From NCBI GenBank assembly GCA_905480235.1, contig CAJQPP010000031.1:184057-248056 (forward strand): a stretch of 64,000 nucleotides of DNA, written 5' to 3'. The position numbers and the translations under genes were made by a program. Below, piece after piece: positions 26,156 through 36,040 of the stretch (the stretch's first letter is position 1; each line of letters opens with the position of its first letter). Under the pieces are notes generated by a model. That model had not been told where the DNA came from. It did not search any database and worked only from the letters and a program-made list of their open reading frames with translations. The DNA is from an uncultured Pirellulaceae bacterium. Its GTDB lineage: Bacteria; Planctomycetota; Planctomycetia; Pirellulales; Pirellulaceae.

Positions 26156-28573
26156 CTAAGCACCACGACTTTGGGGTTGTTGCCCACGCCACGGTTTGCG
26201 TGGCCGGCCGTCCCACGGCTTTTTCGAGTGATCCCTGGGGTGAAAGGAAGCCGATCTAGCCAGCAGCTGTTCCACCAATAAAATGAGTACCAACAGAATC
26301 AATAGCACACGCACTAACGAAGTACCCCGGTTGTTATTTGGGCTGGGGGCAAAATTCTGCCAACTCACCACTCTCGCTCCGTCTGCAATGCTCAATAAAT
26401 CTCCGCGGCTGGCAAGCTCTGGGCGGGATTCTGAGTTATCAACATTGATAGGGAATCGCTCCAAGTCACGGTCTCCATTGTTGCTCACCATCCACCGTTC
26501 ATACACACCGGGTTGATCCACTTCGTCTAACGACTGACCGAGCAGGACGTTTTTGATTGAAGGATTCTCAGCACGATTGTCAGTAGCTCCGCTGGTTACC
26601 CAGGTCGTTCGATCAAACCCAAGACCCTCCTCAGCGTTAACCGGTGAGACAAACTCCAAGTCGGGTCGGAAATCTGACACGTCCAATTCGTAGGCCACAC
26701 GTTGCCCCACGAAAACGGGCGAGGCAAGTGAATCTTTCCCGCGCGAAACGTAATCTTGAACCAACAACAAAGTGGTCGGAAAGGTAGGATTACGCATCCA
26801 GTTATTCCACTGAGGACCTGCGGATGTCGTCACAGCCAGCACGGTCCCTTTGCCGATTTTCTTTTCCACGACCAAGGGAGCCTTTTGATCGCCCCGCACC
26901 GTGGCCAGTACTTGAACCGAGTTATTATCCTGTGCGGACCACTCGGGCGGCGGTTGCACGACCTGGCTAATCTGCACCAAATCCAATGGCGAAAAATCGA
27001 TATCCATCACGGAGGCGAAAATCGGATGTCGTTCCGGAGAGAAATCTGACGATGCCTCACCTAGCTGTTCGGGAATAGATACCGCTCGCTCAAGGGGGAG
27101 CGGGTAGATCCCATTCCCCTGGTCGTAAAGATCCGAGGTGTAATGCCGAAGATTCGTATTGGGCCCCGCAAAGAAAACCAATCCGCCACCGCTTAACTCG
27201 ACATAGTCGCGAAGTTTGTTGACGACGGATGCTTCCAGTTGATCGATATCTAAAAGAAAAATGGCATCGTATTGCTCGAACCAAGCCAGCGTTTCGTCGC
27301 GCAGTTTCGATTTGGACGCCTGCTCTATTTGCAAACCGGTCATGCCGCCCGGCGACATCGCCAAAGCCAGAAATCGACTGTCCTGACTGTCGGCGGCCTC
27401 CACCACCAGCACTTTTTTGGATGTCAGAAACTCCACGACGATCCAACGCGCGTTGTCAGCAGGTAGTGAATCACCTTCCAGAGAAGCGCGAATCGCGTGC
27501 TGCCCTGGATTAGAAAACAACACCGGAAAGCGTCGACTGACCGTCTCACCCGGTTTAATTTCATCGATCAAGATCGTGGGTAAATCCTTTAACTCCAATG
27601 CGAGATCGGCTGTCGCTTTTCCTGGCAGTGAATCGTCGGGATAGGTGGCGGCCTTTAAGCTAATACGAGATTTCCGAACGGACTCGTCTCCGAAATTCGT
27701 GACCTGCACTTCCATCATGAGCGGCACACCGGCGACCCGCACGCTACCCGCGGGCTGAACGGACGTCACGGCCACGTTGTTGCTGAACTGCTCAGCGCAG
27801 CGAATCAAGTTAACCACAGCATTACTTTTCGAAAGCTCCTCAAAAACTTCCGTCAAGGCATTTTGCTCTGACCAATCAGATTTTCGGAAATCCGAGATTA
27901 CATAGACCAACGAATTTTCACTTGGTCGTTTTTGAATCAAATCCGCGACAAGCTCCAGCACAGCCTGTGGGCGACTCGCGATAAAGGTCGGCTGTATTCG
28001 CTCCGTGGCATCCAAAACGACGCGTTCTATTTGTCGGTCGACCAGCACACCATTCAAATCTGCTGGCGATAAATCGTCAGTTTCTTCGTCGTTTCGGTTC
28101 ATGCCCGGATCAGATAGCGCGTGTTGGATTTGCGAAAACCGTAACAGTGTGACGCGTTGATTGTCAGCACCCGACATTCGCCCGGCGATCAATCCCACGG
28201 TGTCGCTGGCTCGCTGCAACGCGGTCTGCCCCGCATCCCGTTCATTCATGGAAAGGCTATCATCCACGATGATGTAATGATGGGTTACGTTACCGCCAAG
28301 AAATCTGGCCATTCCGTCACTGTCACAACCCACCTGGCCGATCGTCAACAGCACCAATAACAAGCATGCGATCCGCGCCACCAACAAAAGCAACTGCTTA
28401 AGCCAAACCCAATTCCGGTTTTTTATGTGACTGGTCAGCAGAAAATCCATCGCCGCCCAAGAAACCCGCTTATGCCGTAGGCGGTTTATTAAATGAATGA
28501 GAACAGGCAGCACCACCATCCCGGCCAATAGGCCGGCCCAAACCAACGGTGATGAGGTGATAATATTCTGCAT
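26156..28573 (-). CDS. BatA-like membrane protein with VWA domain
   Basis: The first 75 residues match the N-terminal membrane domain of aerotolerance BatA-type proteins (SPLVWAGLLAGMVVLPVLIHLINRLRHKRV, then FLLTSHIKNRNWVWLKQLLLLVARIACLLL). A VWA domain follows with metal site IIVDDSLSMNE, and a C-terminal helix lies at about residues 760-780. The long middle is beta-rich and probably faces the periplasm. BatA-type proteins usually work with MoxR ATPase and DUF58 proteins, and both are encoded directly upstream here. No Shine-Dalgarno motif is seen; CCTCCTAAAAAT lies before the ATG. Confidence 0.75.
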   Translation of the reverse strand: MQNIITSSPLVWAGLLAGMVVLPVLIHLINRLRHKRVSWAAMDFLLTSHIKNRNWVWLKQLLLLVARIACLLLVLLTIGQVGCDSDGMARFLGGNVTHHYIIVDDSLSMNERDAGQTALQRASDTVGLIAGRMSGADNQRVTLLRFSQIQHALSDPGMNRNDEETDDLSPADLNGVLVDRQIERVVLDATERIQPTFIASRPQAVLELVADLIQKRPSENSLVYVISDFRKSDWSEQNALTEVFEELSKSNAVVNLIRCAEQFSNNVAVTSVQPAGSVRVAGVPLMMEVQVTNFGDESVRKSRISLKAATYPDDSLPGKATADLALELKDLPTILIDEIKPGETVSRRFPVLFSNPGQHAIRASLEGDSLPADNARWIVVEFLTSKKVLVVEAADSQDSRFLALAMSPGGMTGLQIEQASKSKLRDETLAWFEQYDAIFLLDIDQLEASVVNKLRDYVELSGGGLVFFAGPNTNLRHYTSDLYDQGNGIYPLPLERAVSIPEQLGEASSDFSPERHPIFASVMDIDFSPLDLVQISQVVQPPPEWSAQDNNSVQVLATVRGDQKAPLVVEKKIGKGTVLAVTTSAGPQWNNWMRNPTFPTTLLLVQDYVSRGKDSLASPVFVGQRVAYELDVSDFRPDLEFVSPVNAEEGLGFDRTTWVTSGATDNRAENPSIKNVLLGQSLDEVDQPGVYERWMVSNNGDRDLERFPINVDNSESRPELASRGDLLSIADGARVVSWQNFAPSPNNNRGTSLVRVLLILLVLILLVEQLLARSASFHPRDHSKKPWDGRPRKPWRGQQPQSRGA

Positions 28574-28652
28574 TTTAATTTTTAGGAGGTGGATGGCTTC
28601 CTGCCAACGGTCGCTAATTTGAAATCACCGACCCCGATTCAAATTTCACGAA

Positions 28653-29555
28653 TCAGTTTTTGTGATGCATCCCCAGTCGATTGCTTAAATAATGTGCCAA
28701 GACCGCGTCCAGCGGATCACTCGTTCTAATCAGCGCATAATCGATCATATTTTTTGCGCAACCGTGTCGTACTTTTTCCAGAAAGGAATCCAAAGCCTGC
28801 ATATACCCTTCCCTTAGGCCGCGCGGATTGCAGCTTAAAACGGCATCTGTTTCGAGATCCTCAAAACGGGTTGGGCCATCGAATTCGAAATCCAATTCAT
28901 CATCGTCCATGATGTGAAACACCAGTACATCGTGCCCGCGTTGTCGCAATAACCGCAAACCACTCAACAGTTGGTCCGTATCGGTCAGCAAATCAGAAAC
29001 CAGAATCATCATGCCCCGGCGCGGAAAGGTTTGAGCCACTTTTTGACAGATGGCTGCGATGTCCGATTTATTCTCGGGTGTCTCCGCATCCATGGCTTTT
29101 ACAATGGACATGATATGGTTACGTCGACTGCTGACGGGGATACGCTCGCGAACCTGAGAATCAAATGTAATACCACCAACCGCATCCTGCTGTTTGAGGA
29201 TTAAATAGGCGAGTGATGCCGCGGCGGTGCATCCATATTCGTATTTATTCAGCGGTCCAGAACCGTACAACATGCTGCCCGAAATATCGATCAAGAGGTG
29301 GCATCTGAGGTTGGTATCTTCTTCAAATTGCTTGACATACAAGCGATCTTGGCGAGCCCAGACCTGCCAATCGACATGCCGCAGGTCATCTCCAACCACG
29401 TATTGACGATGTTGCAAAAACTCGACTGACTGCCCGAAATACGGGCTGCGATGACTGCCGGTCAAGAATCCTTCTACGATGTGCCGCGCCCGAACTTCCA
29501 TTCGTGCGATACGACGAATCGCCTCAGGATGCAAAAATCTTTTGGAATCTGGCAT
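28653..29555 (-). CDS. DUF58-domain protein
   Basis: A 300-residue protein with the hallmark DUF58 segment [29 protein letters not shown] and a VWA-like [16 protein letters not shown]. It is of the cytoplasmic form without membrane helices. Such proteins accompany MoxR ATPases and are thought to act as adaptors between the ATPase and membrane VWA proteins. The ATG overlaps the end of moxR by 32 bases, so the two are co-translated. It is 79 bases upstream of the BatA-like gene. Confidence 0.88.
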   Translation of the reverse strand: MPDSKRFLHPEAIRRIARMEVRARHIVEGFLTGSHRSPYFGQSVEFLQHRQYVVGDDLRHVDWQVWARQDRLYVKQFEEDTNLRCHLLIDISGSMLYGSGPLNKYEYGCTAAASLAYLILKQQDAVGGITFDSQVRERIPVSSRRNHIMSIVKAMDAETPENKSDIAAICQKVAQTFPRRGMMILVSDLLTDTDQLLSGLRLLRQRGHDVLVFHIMDDDELDFEFDGPTRFEDLETDAVLSCNPRGLREGYMQALDSFLEKVRHGCAKNMIDYALIRTSDPLDAVLAHYLSNRLGMHHKN

Positions 29556-30570
29556 CGTTCAACAATTCATTTTCTTGGGCGGGCGTATCATCTATCAACC
29601 GTTGGATCAGGTCATCCGGCGTAACGCCGTCGCTTTCTGCGGCAAAATTCAAAACGATTCGGTGTCGCAAAACCGGCTTTGCCAGTGCTTGGATATCATC
29701 GGTGGCCACATGGGTTCTGCCGTGCATCAGAGCTCGTGTTTTGGCACCAATCAACAGAAATTGCACAGCGCGAGGACCTGCGCCCCATTGCAACAAATCA
29801 GAGACATACTCCGGTACTCCTTCGTGCCCCACTCTGGTTTGACGCACCAGTGAAAGAGCATAGCGCACCAAGTGATCGCCGATCGGTACATTCAGTACCG
29901 CGTTCTGCAATGCCACAATCTCAGCTCCGCTGAGCACTGATTGAAGTTCTACCTGGTTCGTAGTCGTCGTTTGTTTGGCAATAGAAAACTCATCCTTGAA
30001 ATTTGGATAATTCACAAAAACCTTAAACATGAACCGATCCTGCTGAGCTTCTGGAAGCGGGTAGGTACCCTCCTGCTCAATCGGATTTTGCGTCGCCAGA
30101 ACAAAAAACGGGGTCGCCAATTCATGACGAACACGGCCGACCGTAACCTGCTTTTCCTGCATCGCCTCCAGCATCGCAGCTTGAGTTTTTGGAGGTGTGC
30201 GGTTGATTTCATCGGCCAGCACCACATTGGAAAACACGGGCCCTTCCAAAAACCGGCGTTCCCTTTGCCCAGTCGACTTATTTTCCTCAATGATTTCAGT
30301 GCCTGTGATATCCGCTGGCATCAAATCCGGAGTAAATTGAATCCGACTGAATGAGAGATCCATCGTTTTCGCGAGCGAGCTAATCATTAACGTCTTGGCC
30401 AAACCCGGCACGCCTTCCAGCAAGCAGTGCCCTCGGCTGAAGATTGAGATCAGCATTTGCTCGACAACATCTTCCTGGCCTACGATGACTTGCGAGAGTT
30501 GCTCCACGATGCGGTTGCGAGCCGCACTCAATATATTTACAGAATCCTCGGCCTTGAGGTTTTCACTCAT
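29524..30570 (-). CDS. moxR: MoxR-family AAA+ ATPase
   Basis: A cytoplasmic AAA+ chaperone-type ATPase. Walker A is EGVPGLAKT, Walker B is [24 protein letters not shown], and sensor 1 is [24 protein letters not shown], which is diagnostic for MoxR. MoxR proteins help assemble or mature other protein complexes, usually with DUF58 and VWA partners, as encoded downstream here. The ATG at 30570 was preferred to an upstream in-frame start at 30585. Its first eight bases overlap the end of the upstream PQQ/TPR gene, so it is in one operon with it. Confidence 0.93.
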   Translation of the reverse strand: MSENLKAEDSVNILSAARNRIVEQLSQVIVGQEDVVEQMLISIFSRGHCLLEGVPGLAKTLMISSLAKTMDLSFSRIQFTPDLMPADITGTEIIEENKSTGQRERRFLEGPVFSNVVLADEINRTPPKTQAAMLEAMQEKQVTVGRVRHELATPFFVLATQNPIEQEGTYPLPEAQQDRFMFKVFVNYPNFKDEFSIAKQTTTTNQVELQSVLSGAEIVALQNAVLNVPIGDHLVRYALSLVRQTRVGHEGVPEYVSDLLQWGAGPRAVQFLLIGAKTRALMHGRTHVATDDIQALAKPVLRHRIVLNFAAESDGVTPDDLIQRLIDDTPAQENELLNDARFQKIFAS

Positions 30571-33500
30571 CCTGCTTCCTTTCACGAATTTCGCGAATCA
30601 AATCACCTTGTTGTTGTCTACGAATCTGCTGAGCGTTCTCTTCGCCAGCGGCGAACGCTCTACTTTTGGGAATGGTAAATTCGTTCGTTAGCGATGCGGG
30701 GGCGGCGGGGGGGAAATCGCCATCTTCCACACGCAAAATCAGTTTGCGGTCATGGAAGGTGTGGATCACAGTTTGATCCTCCTTGGAGGCCGTTACCTGA
30801 ATCAAATGCACAGTCTTAATTTTCACACGGCATTCGTTCACCAAGCGTCCGTCGCGTAGATCAATCGTTAAAAACTCGACGACATTGTCGCTACGCCGAC
30901 TGGATTGCCTGCCGAAGTCAACCAATCGATTTAATGTCAATAAGGGCGCATCGGTTGGATGTTCTTTGGGTATAGAAAAATGCTGAACCCGTACTGGCTT
31001 GTCCCATGTCTTTTCACCCGTGTCCGGCTGCACACTATAAATCCAGCCATTGAGCAAGGCAGCTAAGCCGGCGTCGGTATTTCGGATACTCACTTTTTGG
31101 TCATTCGTGCGAGTTACTTTTTTCGCGTCTTCGAGCCCCAGCAACAATAAATCCTGACCCTTCAGTTTCATTAGGCTGAACGTACGCGAAGGCGTATCGC
31201 CCTCCAAATCAATTTGACTTCGTGTTTCACCATCACGAAGATCCACATACTGAACCTGACTGGAAGGCAATAAAAACACCATCGTTTGGGGATCACGAAT
31301 CACGGCTTTGGTTTTTCCGGGCCACTCCCTAGACCACACCTCTTGCTCGCTAACTAAATCAAAAAGTGCCAGAGACTGTTCTCGATTTTGCCCGGACATT
31401 ACCAGCTTTAAACCGAGGTTATGCCAAAGTACTTTCCCCTCGTAGGCAGACAGGTCAACATGCTTGACGATCTCCCCTGTCGAAGCGGACATGATCGTGG
31501 CACTATCGTATCGAGCTGCAGCCGATGATTTTTGATTTTTTAAAAGGGCCACGTATTGATCGTTGGCGATTAACCAACCGGGCTGATTGAGGTCAGTTCT
31601 TTGCCAGACCATTTCTCCGCTTAATGCGTCGAAACACTGAACCGATTTACCAAAGCGACAATAAACATAAAACGCATTACTGGCAAAATTCCCAATCGGG
31701 TTCGAGCCTTCGTCAGGCTCGTGGATAATGTACTTCGGCGGTGCCCACGGTTGATTGATCAAACGAGCCTGATAGGCCGCTGGCAACTGCATTCGATTAT
31801 CAATGCCCCGTCGTTTTTTAAGATTTTTCTGCCATAGCAGCGCCGGCTTACCCGTTTTCAAACGATTTAAGTCCACGCCTATTAGGTCATAACCATAGGC
31901 GAAAATAAGCAGATGCCCATGAATGGCAAACGTTCCGTTGTACATTTGCGTTGAATAATAATCGCGAGAGTCCGGATTTTCACGATAGGAGAACTCCTCC
32001 AATGTCACGCCTTGAGCATCGCGGATCACCAACTTGGAATCCTGAAATTTCACTTCTAAGCTGAGATCCTCAGGAGCGTCCCCTGAGGTGCAGACCAATT
32101 TCGGCAAAACTAATTTGCGAATGGGATAGCCACGTTGAGCCGCGAGCGGCACCATCTGCGAATCAACTTGCCCGTAATTCCAACCCTTGTCGGACAGGTT
32201 CAGCTCACTTTCCATGCGATGGCGGCTCAAGAAATCTTCAGCGCTCGTCGCCTCGCCTGTCCACGCATCAAAAAAGCTGACGGTCTCAGGAGTTTTCTGT
32301 AGAGCCGAAATGTACCTTTGCGTTTGCTCCCCCCAACCTGCTTGGCGAGCCATTCGAAACATGAACGCGTTTCTTTGAGCGATCGCTTTTTGAGACGCCG
32401 GAGAATCATCGGAAAACCTTGTTGGAATCGAGTCCAAAAGGCGTTCCGCCTGAGTAAACTCAGCAAGCGAAACATAGTAATTTGCCAAACGAATCAATTG
32501 ATCATAGGGCAGGTAACGGGCACCGATTAAATTCACCAAAGGTGCCATTTCAGCGGGTTGCATGCCAGGCAAGTTCTTTTCCAGCCATGAAGTGAGTTGC
32601 GTTTCAGCGTCATTAGCATCATTAGCGTTAATTTCGGCCAAACTACCTTTGAATTGCTTTTGCAACCAAGCATCCAAACGCATTCGCAGCCCGTTATTAT
32701 CTGCATTGCGATAGTTCACACGATTTAAATTTACTTCAGCTCTGCTTGCGCTGGAATTTAAGCTCGATCCCTTAAATACCGTCAACGCTTTCGCCAGAGC
32801 TCTTTCCTGAAGTAGGCCCGTTATCTTCGCCGCCTCAAATCGCCGTGCGCTAAATTCACGTAACTCGTTTTCATACTTATCGGCAACCAATTGCACCGCT
32901 GGGTAATCCAACTCCATCAGCTCAAGGACCAGATCCAAAAGGAGTTGTTTTTCACGTCGCTGGCCGGATTTCTGATACGCGATATCCGCCGTGGTGACCG
33001 CTTGTCGCATGTCCCCGTCCTGAGCCAGTAACTGCGCCTGTAAAAGCAGCATCTTGGATGGCAGTGTCGCGGCCTTGGTCTCGTCTTTTTGCATTTCCCG
33101 CGCGACCAACTGCCGAATCGGCTCGGCTTGAGGATAGATGGAAATAACGTCGTATCCCTGAGAAATCAACTCATCTTTGAAACATATCAGATTGCCGAGC
33201 ACGCGCCGCGTCGTGATGGTCTTGGCTATCGTTCCCTGTGACAGATCGACAGCAACAATTTTTGATTCGCTGGTAGGGAAAAAGTACCGATCGCCTGTTA
33301 AAAATCCGCGTCCAGTGGGTCGTCCCAAACGGTCCAAAGGAATCTGCCAGAGCGACTCCCCGGAATCCAAATCCAAGCCAACAACTTTTTCCTGGCCTAA
33401 CACCACGACCAGACCGTCATAGACACATGCCACATACAACCCGTCTTCTGAGGGTACACCGGCGCGAGCGGCAGATGGATCGCCCGCTTCGTACCAAAGC

Positions 33501-35431
33501 GGTTTCCCTGTTAGTAAATCAAAACAGAGGATGCGATTTAATTCTAACGGCATAACGATCACACGTCCGTCAGAAATTGTGATCGAGGAGTCGGTAGAGC
33601 GGGAGCGTTTTTTATTGGATCGCTGCCGGTTTCGTATGCGTGGCATGCCGCTGATGACTCCGGGGTATTGCACGCCCCACAACAATGAATGGGTGGTGCG
33701 ATCCACAGCGACAATACCTGTTGCGGACGTTGGGCAAACCACGATCCCGTTAGAACACGAAGGCGTCGAACCCGCCAAACGTCGGCGGCGATCTTCTGTC
33801 ACCGGCGGCGCGGTATCGATCGCGGCAATTTGCTGACTCCAAGCCAGTTTTCCGGTTTCCTGTTCAAGCACGATCAACCGTATCTCACCCCCCAGTTCTC
33901 CGAGAATGTACAGTTCGTTTTCCAGCACCAGCGGTGCGCCGAGAAAGAAACACCCGGCCAATTCCGCAACGACACCGCCCGTCTTGCCACCCACTTCCCA
34001 ACAAAACGCGCCTTCTCGAGCGAGATCGATGGCCTTGAGTTCGTTCGTACTGCGTCCCCCGAGCGGGTTGTCGATGGGAATCCCGCGGCCAACAATCGCT
34101 TGCGCATTAATCGAATTCGCGTATCCCGGTTGATCGATGACGAAAACATACTGGCCATTGCTGGCGATTTGGCCATACAAATGGTCCTGCCACAAGCGTT
34201 GTTCAATGTGGTCTCTTTCAATTTTATCTTCGCGGGCTTGATTGGTGCGGCGATCCTTCATCAAGGTATTACGATCCCAAGCCGGGAAAGCCCAAATGCG
34301 TTTTCCGCTGCGCGCGTCAATTCCGACCATACTGTCGAGTGACCTGACCACAATGGTGTTGCCGACAGCAATGGGTTGCAGAGATGGAATCAGACTTTCG
34401 GAGGCTAACAGTCGCCTCTGGAAAGCGGCATCGGCAATCAACTCCAACTGAGGTTCATTGATCGTGGGTACAAACCAATTGGGATAGGCCAGTGGAAAAC
34501 CACTGCCACTGGCGGCGTTGCGTTCGGCATCCCCACGAAACATCCCCCATTCATCGAGCGATCGATAGCCGATCAACTCACCGTTCCCAATTAAACGATT
34601 CAACCAAGGAATCGCGTCGTCCGCATTCTGGAAAAGCGGCACTTCACCGGTTGGCAATCGCACCTTGACTCCTGGACGCAGAGCGGCCAGTTCTTCCAGA
34701 ATTGTTTGTGCGGCAGATTCTCTACCGGTTAATAATTTGCAGGTTGCCAACATGATCGAGACCTCAGGGTCATATTGTTGGCGAGCCTGCGCTTCACCTA
34801 CCAGGTCAGCAAAACAGGATGCCGCGGAAACCGGCTGCCCCATCTCAAGATGATAATGCCCTAACATCAATGTCGCTTGGTAGCCTGAGGGTGTAAAAAA
34901 ATACCTGCGTGCGACCTGAGCCATCAACTCATAGTCAGCTTCACTGACCGCTTTTTCCAACATCTGTCGCGCCGCGACTTTGTACCTCAATTCGTAGTCC
35001 GCGCGAAATTGAGATGGTATTTGGCTTAATAGGCGATGAGCCTGATTGTGAACACTGATCGCTCGAAAGGGTTCCCCTTCGACCGGCTGTAAAAAGTCGC
35101 CCTGATCGGGGGTCGCCAAAATCTCTCCCAGCAAATCAACCGCCGATCGAAAGTCTTCCTCCTGAATGGCCTTTTTCGCCCGCAACAACGGACGCACTAG
35201 TTCACGAGGGGCTGGCACGAATAGCTGCCCGACCGACATCATGTCCTGTTGATTCAAATCGCGTCGCTGCCAAGCACCCGCATCCGACGTGAGCATTGCC
35301 CACCACACTGCACTGACGCACACCACCCTGCCAATCGTTTGTAACTCATTCAATTTTGGCGAGCCAAGGGTCATAACGAGATCGCGGGACAAATTGGAAA
35401 GGGAACTCCCATGGTTTCGCTGGACAGCCAT
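30563..35431 (-). CDS. Giant secreted PQQ-propeller/TPR protein
   Basis: About 1,620 residues. After a signal-like segment ([23 protein letters not shown]) comes a TPR-like helical region with [24 protein letters not shown] first PQQ-like propeller follows ([43 protein letters not shown]), then a helical central stretch, then a second propeller ([36 protein letters not shown]). Such proteins may act as outer-surface scaffolds; enzymatic activity is not evident. Candidate starts are GTG 35446, ATG 35431 and ATG 35374; the choice is unsure. It is the first gene of the MoxR operon and overlaps moxR by eight bases. Confidence 0.75.
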   Translation of the reverse strand: MAVQRNHGSSLSNLSRDLVMTLGSPKLNELQTIGRVVCVSAVWWAMLTSDAGAWQRRDLNQQDMMSVGQLFVPAPRELVRPLLRAKKAIQEEDFRSAVDLLGEILATPDQGDFLQPVEGEPFRAISVHNQAHRLLSQIPSQFRADYELRYKVAARQMLEKAVSEADYELMAQVARRYFFTPSGYQATLMLGHYHLEMGQPVSAASCFADLVGEAQARQQYDPEVSIMLATCKLLTGRESAAQTILEELAALRPGVKVRLPTGEVPLFQNADDAIPWLNRLIGNGELIGYRSLDEWGMFRGDAERNAASGSGFPLAYPNWFVPTINEPQLELIADAAFQRRLLASESLIPSLQPIAVGNTIVVRSLDSMVGIDARSGKRIWAFPAWDRNTLMKDRRTNQAREDKIERDHIEQRLWQDHLYGQIASNGQYVFVIDQPGYANSINAQAIVGRGIPIDNPLGGRSTNELKAIDLAREGAFCWEVGGKTGGVVAELAGCFFLGAPLVLENELYILGELGGEIRLIVLEQETGKLAWSQQIAAIDTAPPVTEDRRRRLAGSTPSCSNGIVVCPTSATGIVAVDRTTHSLLWGVQYPGVISGMPRIRNRQRSNKKRSRSTDSSITISDGRVIVMPLELNRILCFDLLTGKPLWYEAGDPSAARAGVPSEDGLYVACVYDGLVVVLGQEKVVGLDLDSGESLWQIPLDRLGRPTGRGFLTGDRYFFPTSESKIVAVDLSQGTIAKTITTRRVLGNLICFKDELISQGYDVISIYPQAEPIRQLVAREMQKDETKAATLPSKMLLLQAQLLAQDGDMRQAVTTADIAYQKSGQRREKQLLLDLVLELMELDYPAVQLVADKYENELREFSARRFEAAKITGLLQERALAKALTVFKGSSLNSSASRAEVNLNRVNYRNADNNGLRMRLDAWLQKQFKGSLAEINANDANDAETQLTSWLEKNLPGMQPAEMAPLVNLIGARYLPYDQLIRLANYYVSLAEFTQAERLLDSIPTRFSDDSPASQKAIAQRNAFMFRMARQAGWGEQTQRYISALQKTPETVSFFDAWTGEATSAEDFLSRHRMESELNLSDKGWNYGQVDSQMVPLAAQRGYPIRKLVLPKLVCTSGDAPEDLSLEVKFQDSKLVIRDAQGVTLEEFSYRENPDSRDYYSTQMYNGTFAIHGHLLIFAYGYDLIGVDLNRLKTGKPALLWQKNLKKRRGIDNRMQLPAAYQARLINQPWAPPKYIIHEPDEGSNPIGNFASNAFYVYCRFGKSVQCFDALSGEMVWQRTDLNQPGWLIANDQYVALLKNQKSSAAARYDSATIMSASTGEIVKHVDLSAYEGKVLWHNLGLKLVMSGQNREQSLALFDLVSEQEVWSREWPGKTKAVIRDPQTMVFLLPSSQVQYVDLRDGETRSQIDLEGDTPSRTFSLMKLKGQDLLLLGLEDAKKVTRTNDQKVSIRNTDAGLAALLNGWIYSVQPDTGEKTWDKPVRVQHFSIPKEHPTDAPLLTLNRLVDFGRQSSRRSDNVVEFLTIDLRDGRLVNECRVKIKTVHLIQVTASKEDQTVIHTFHDRKLILRVEDGDFPPAAPASLTNEFTIPKSRAFAAGEENAQQIRRQQQGDLIREIRERKQDE

Positions 35432-35614
35432 GGGGTATCTATTCACGTAATCATATCCGAGTTTGCGGCGTTGAAAAATAACAATCCACGGCCTGAGCTG
35501 CTACAACGCCTGCCCAGAGTGAAAGTTTCGGTTAAAATTCCTGCAGCTTTTGCTGTTGACTTAAAAACGTTCGCTTGGAATGCCACGTGTACTTTGCTTA
35601 GAGGGACTCACAAA

Positions 35615-35998
35615 ATGAAAGTTACTTCGTCTCATTCGGTCGCGCAAAATCCGGTCGACATGCCAGGCTCCAAGGGATGCCACGTTCGCTGGTTGATTGG
35701 AAAACCCGAAGAAGCGCCCCATTTTGCCATGCGGGAATTTCAAGTTGATCCTGGTGGACACACCCCCCGACATCACCATCCCTATGAGCACGAAGTATAC
35801 GTTTTACAAGGCGAAGGAGTCATTTACGAAGATGATACACCGCACTCCATTCAATCCGGCGATGTGATTCTCGTACGGGCTGACGAAGTCCATCAGTTCT
35901 GTAATGTGTCGGAGAAACCATTCCGCTTTCTCTGCATGATTCCGAACGCGGCTTATGAACTCCCCATCACCATGCTTCCTGAATGCGGGCCACAGTAG
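35615..35998 (+). CDS. Small cupin-domain protein
   Basis: A 127-residue single cupin. Motif 1 reads GGHTPRHHHPYEHEVYVLQGEG, with the His-His and Glu metal ligands, and motif 2 is GDVILVRADEVHQF, with the last His ligand, so metal binding is likely. The substrate cannot be read from sequence; many such cupins are dioxygenases, isomerases or sensors. A frame runs in from 35411 but would overlap the divergent PQQ gene; the ATG at 35615 has GAGGG ten bases upstream and begins at a natural domain border. It is followed after 42 bases by the DNA ligase gene. Confidence 0.8.
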   Translation: MKVTSSHSVAQNPVDMPGSKGCHVRWLIGKPEEAPHFAMREFQVDPGGHTPRHHHPYEHEVYVLQGEGVIYEDDTPHSIQSGDVILVRADEVHQFCNVSEKPFRFLCMIPNAAYELPITMLPECGPQ

Positions 35999-36040
35999 CC
36001 CCCAGATTCCATTCCGCCCTTTGTTGATGCCCAAAAAAAC

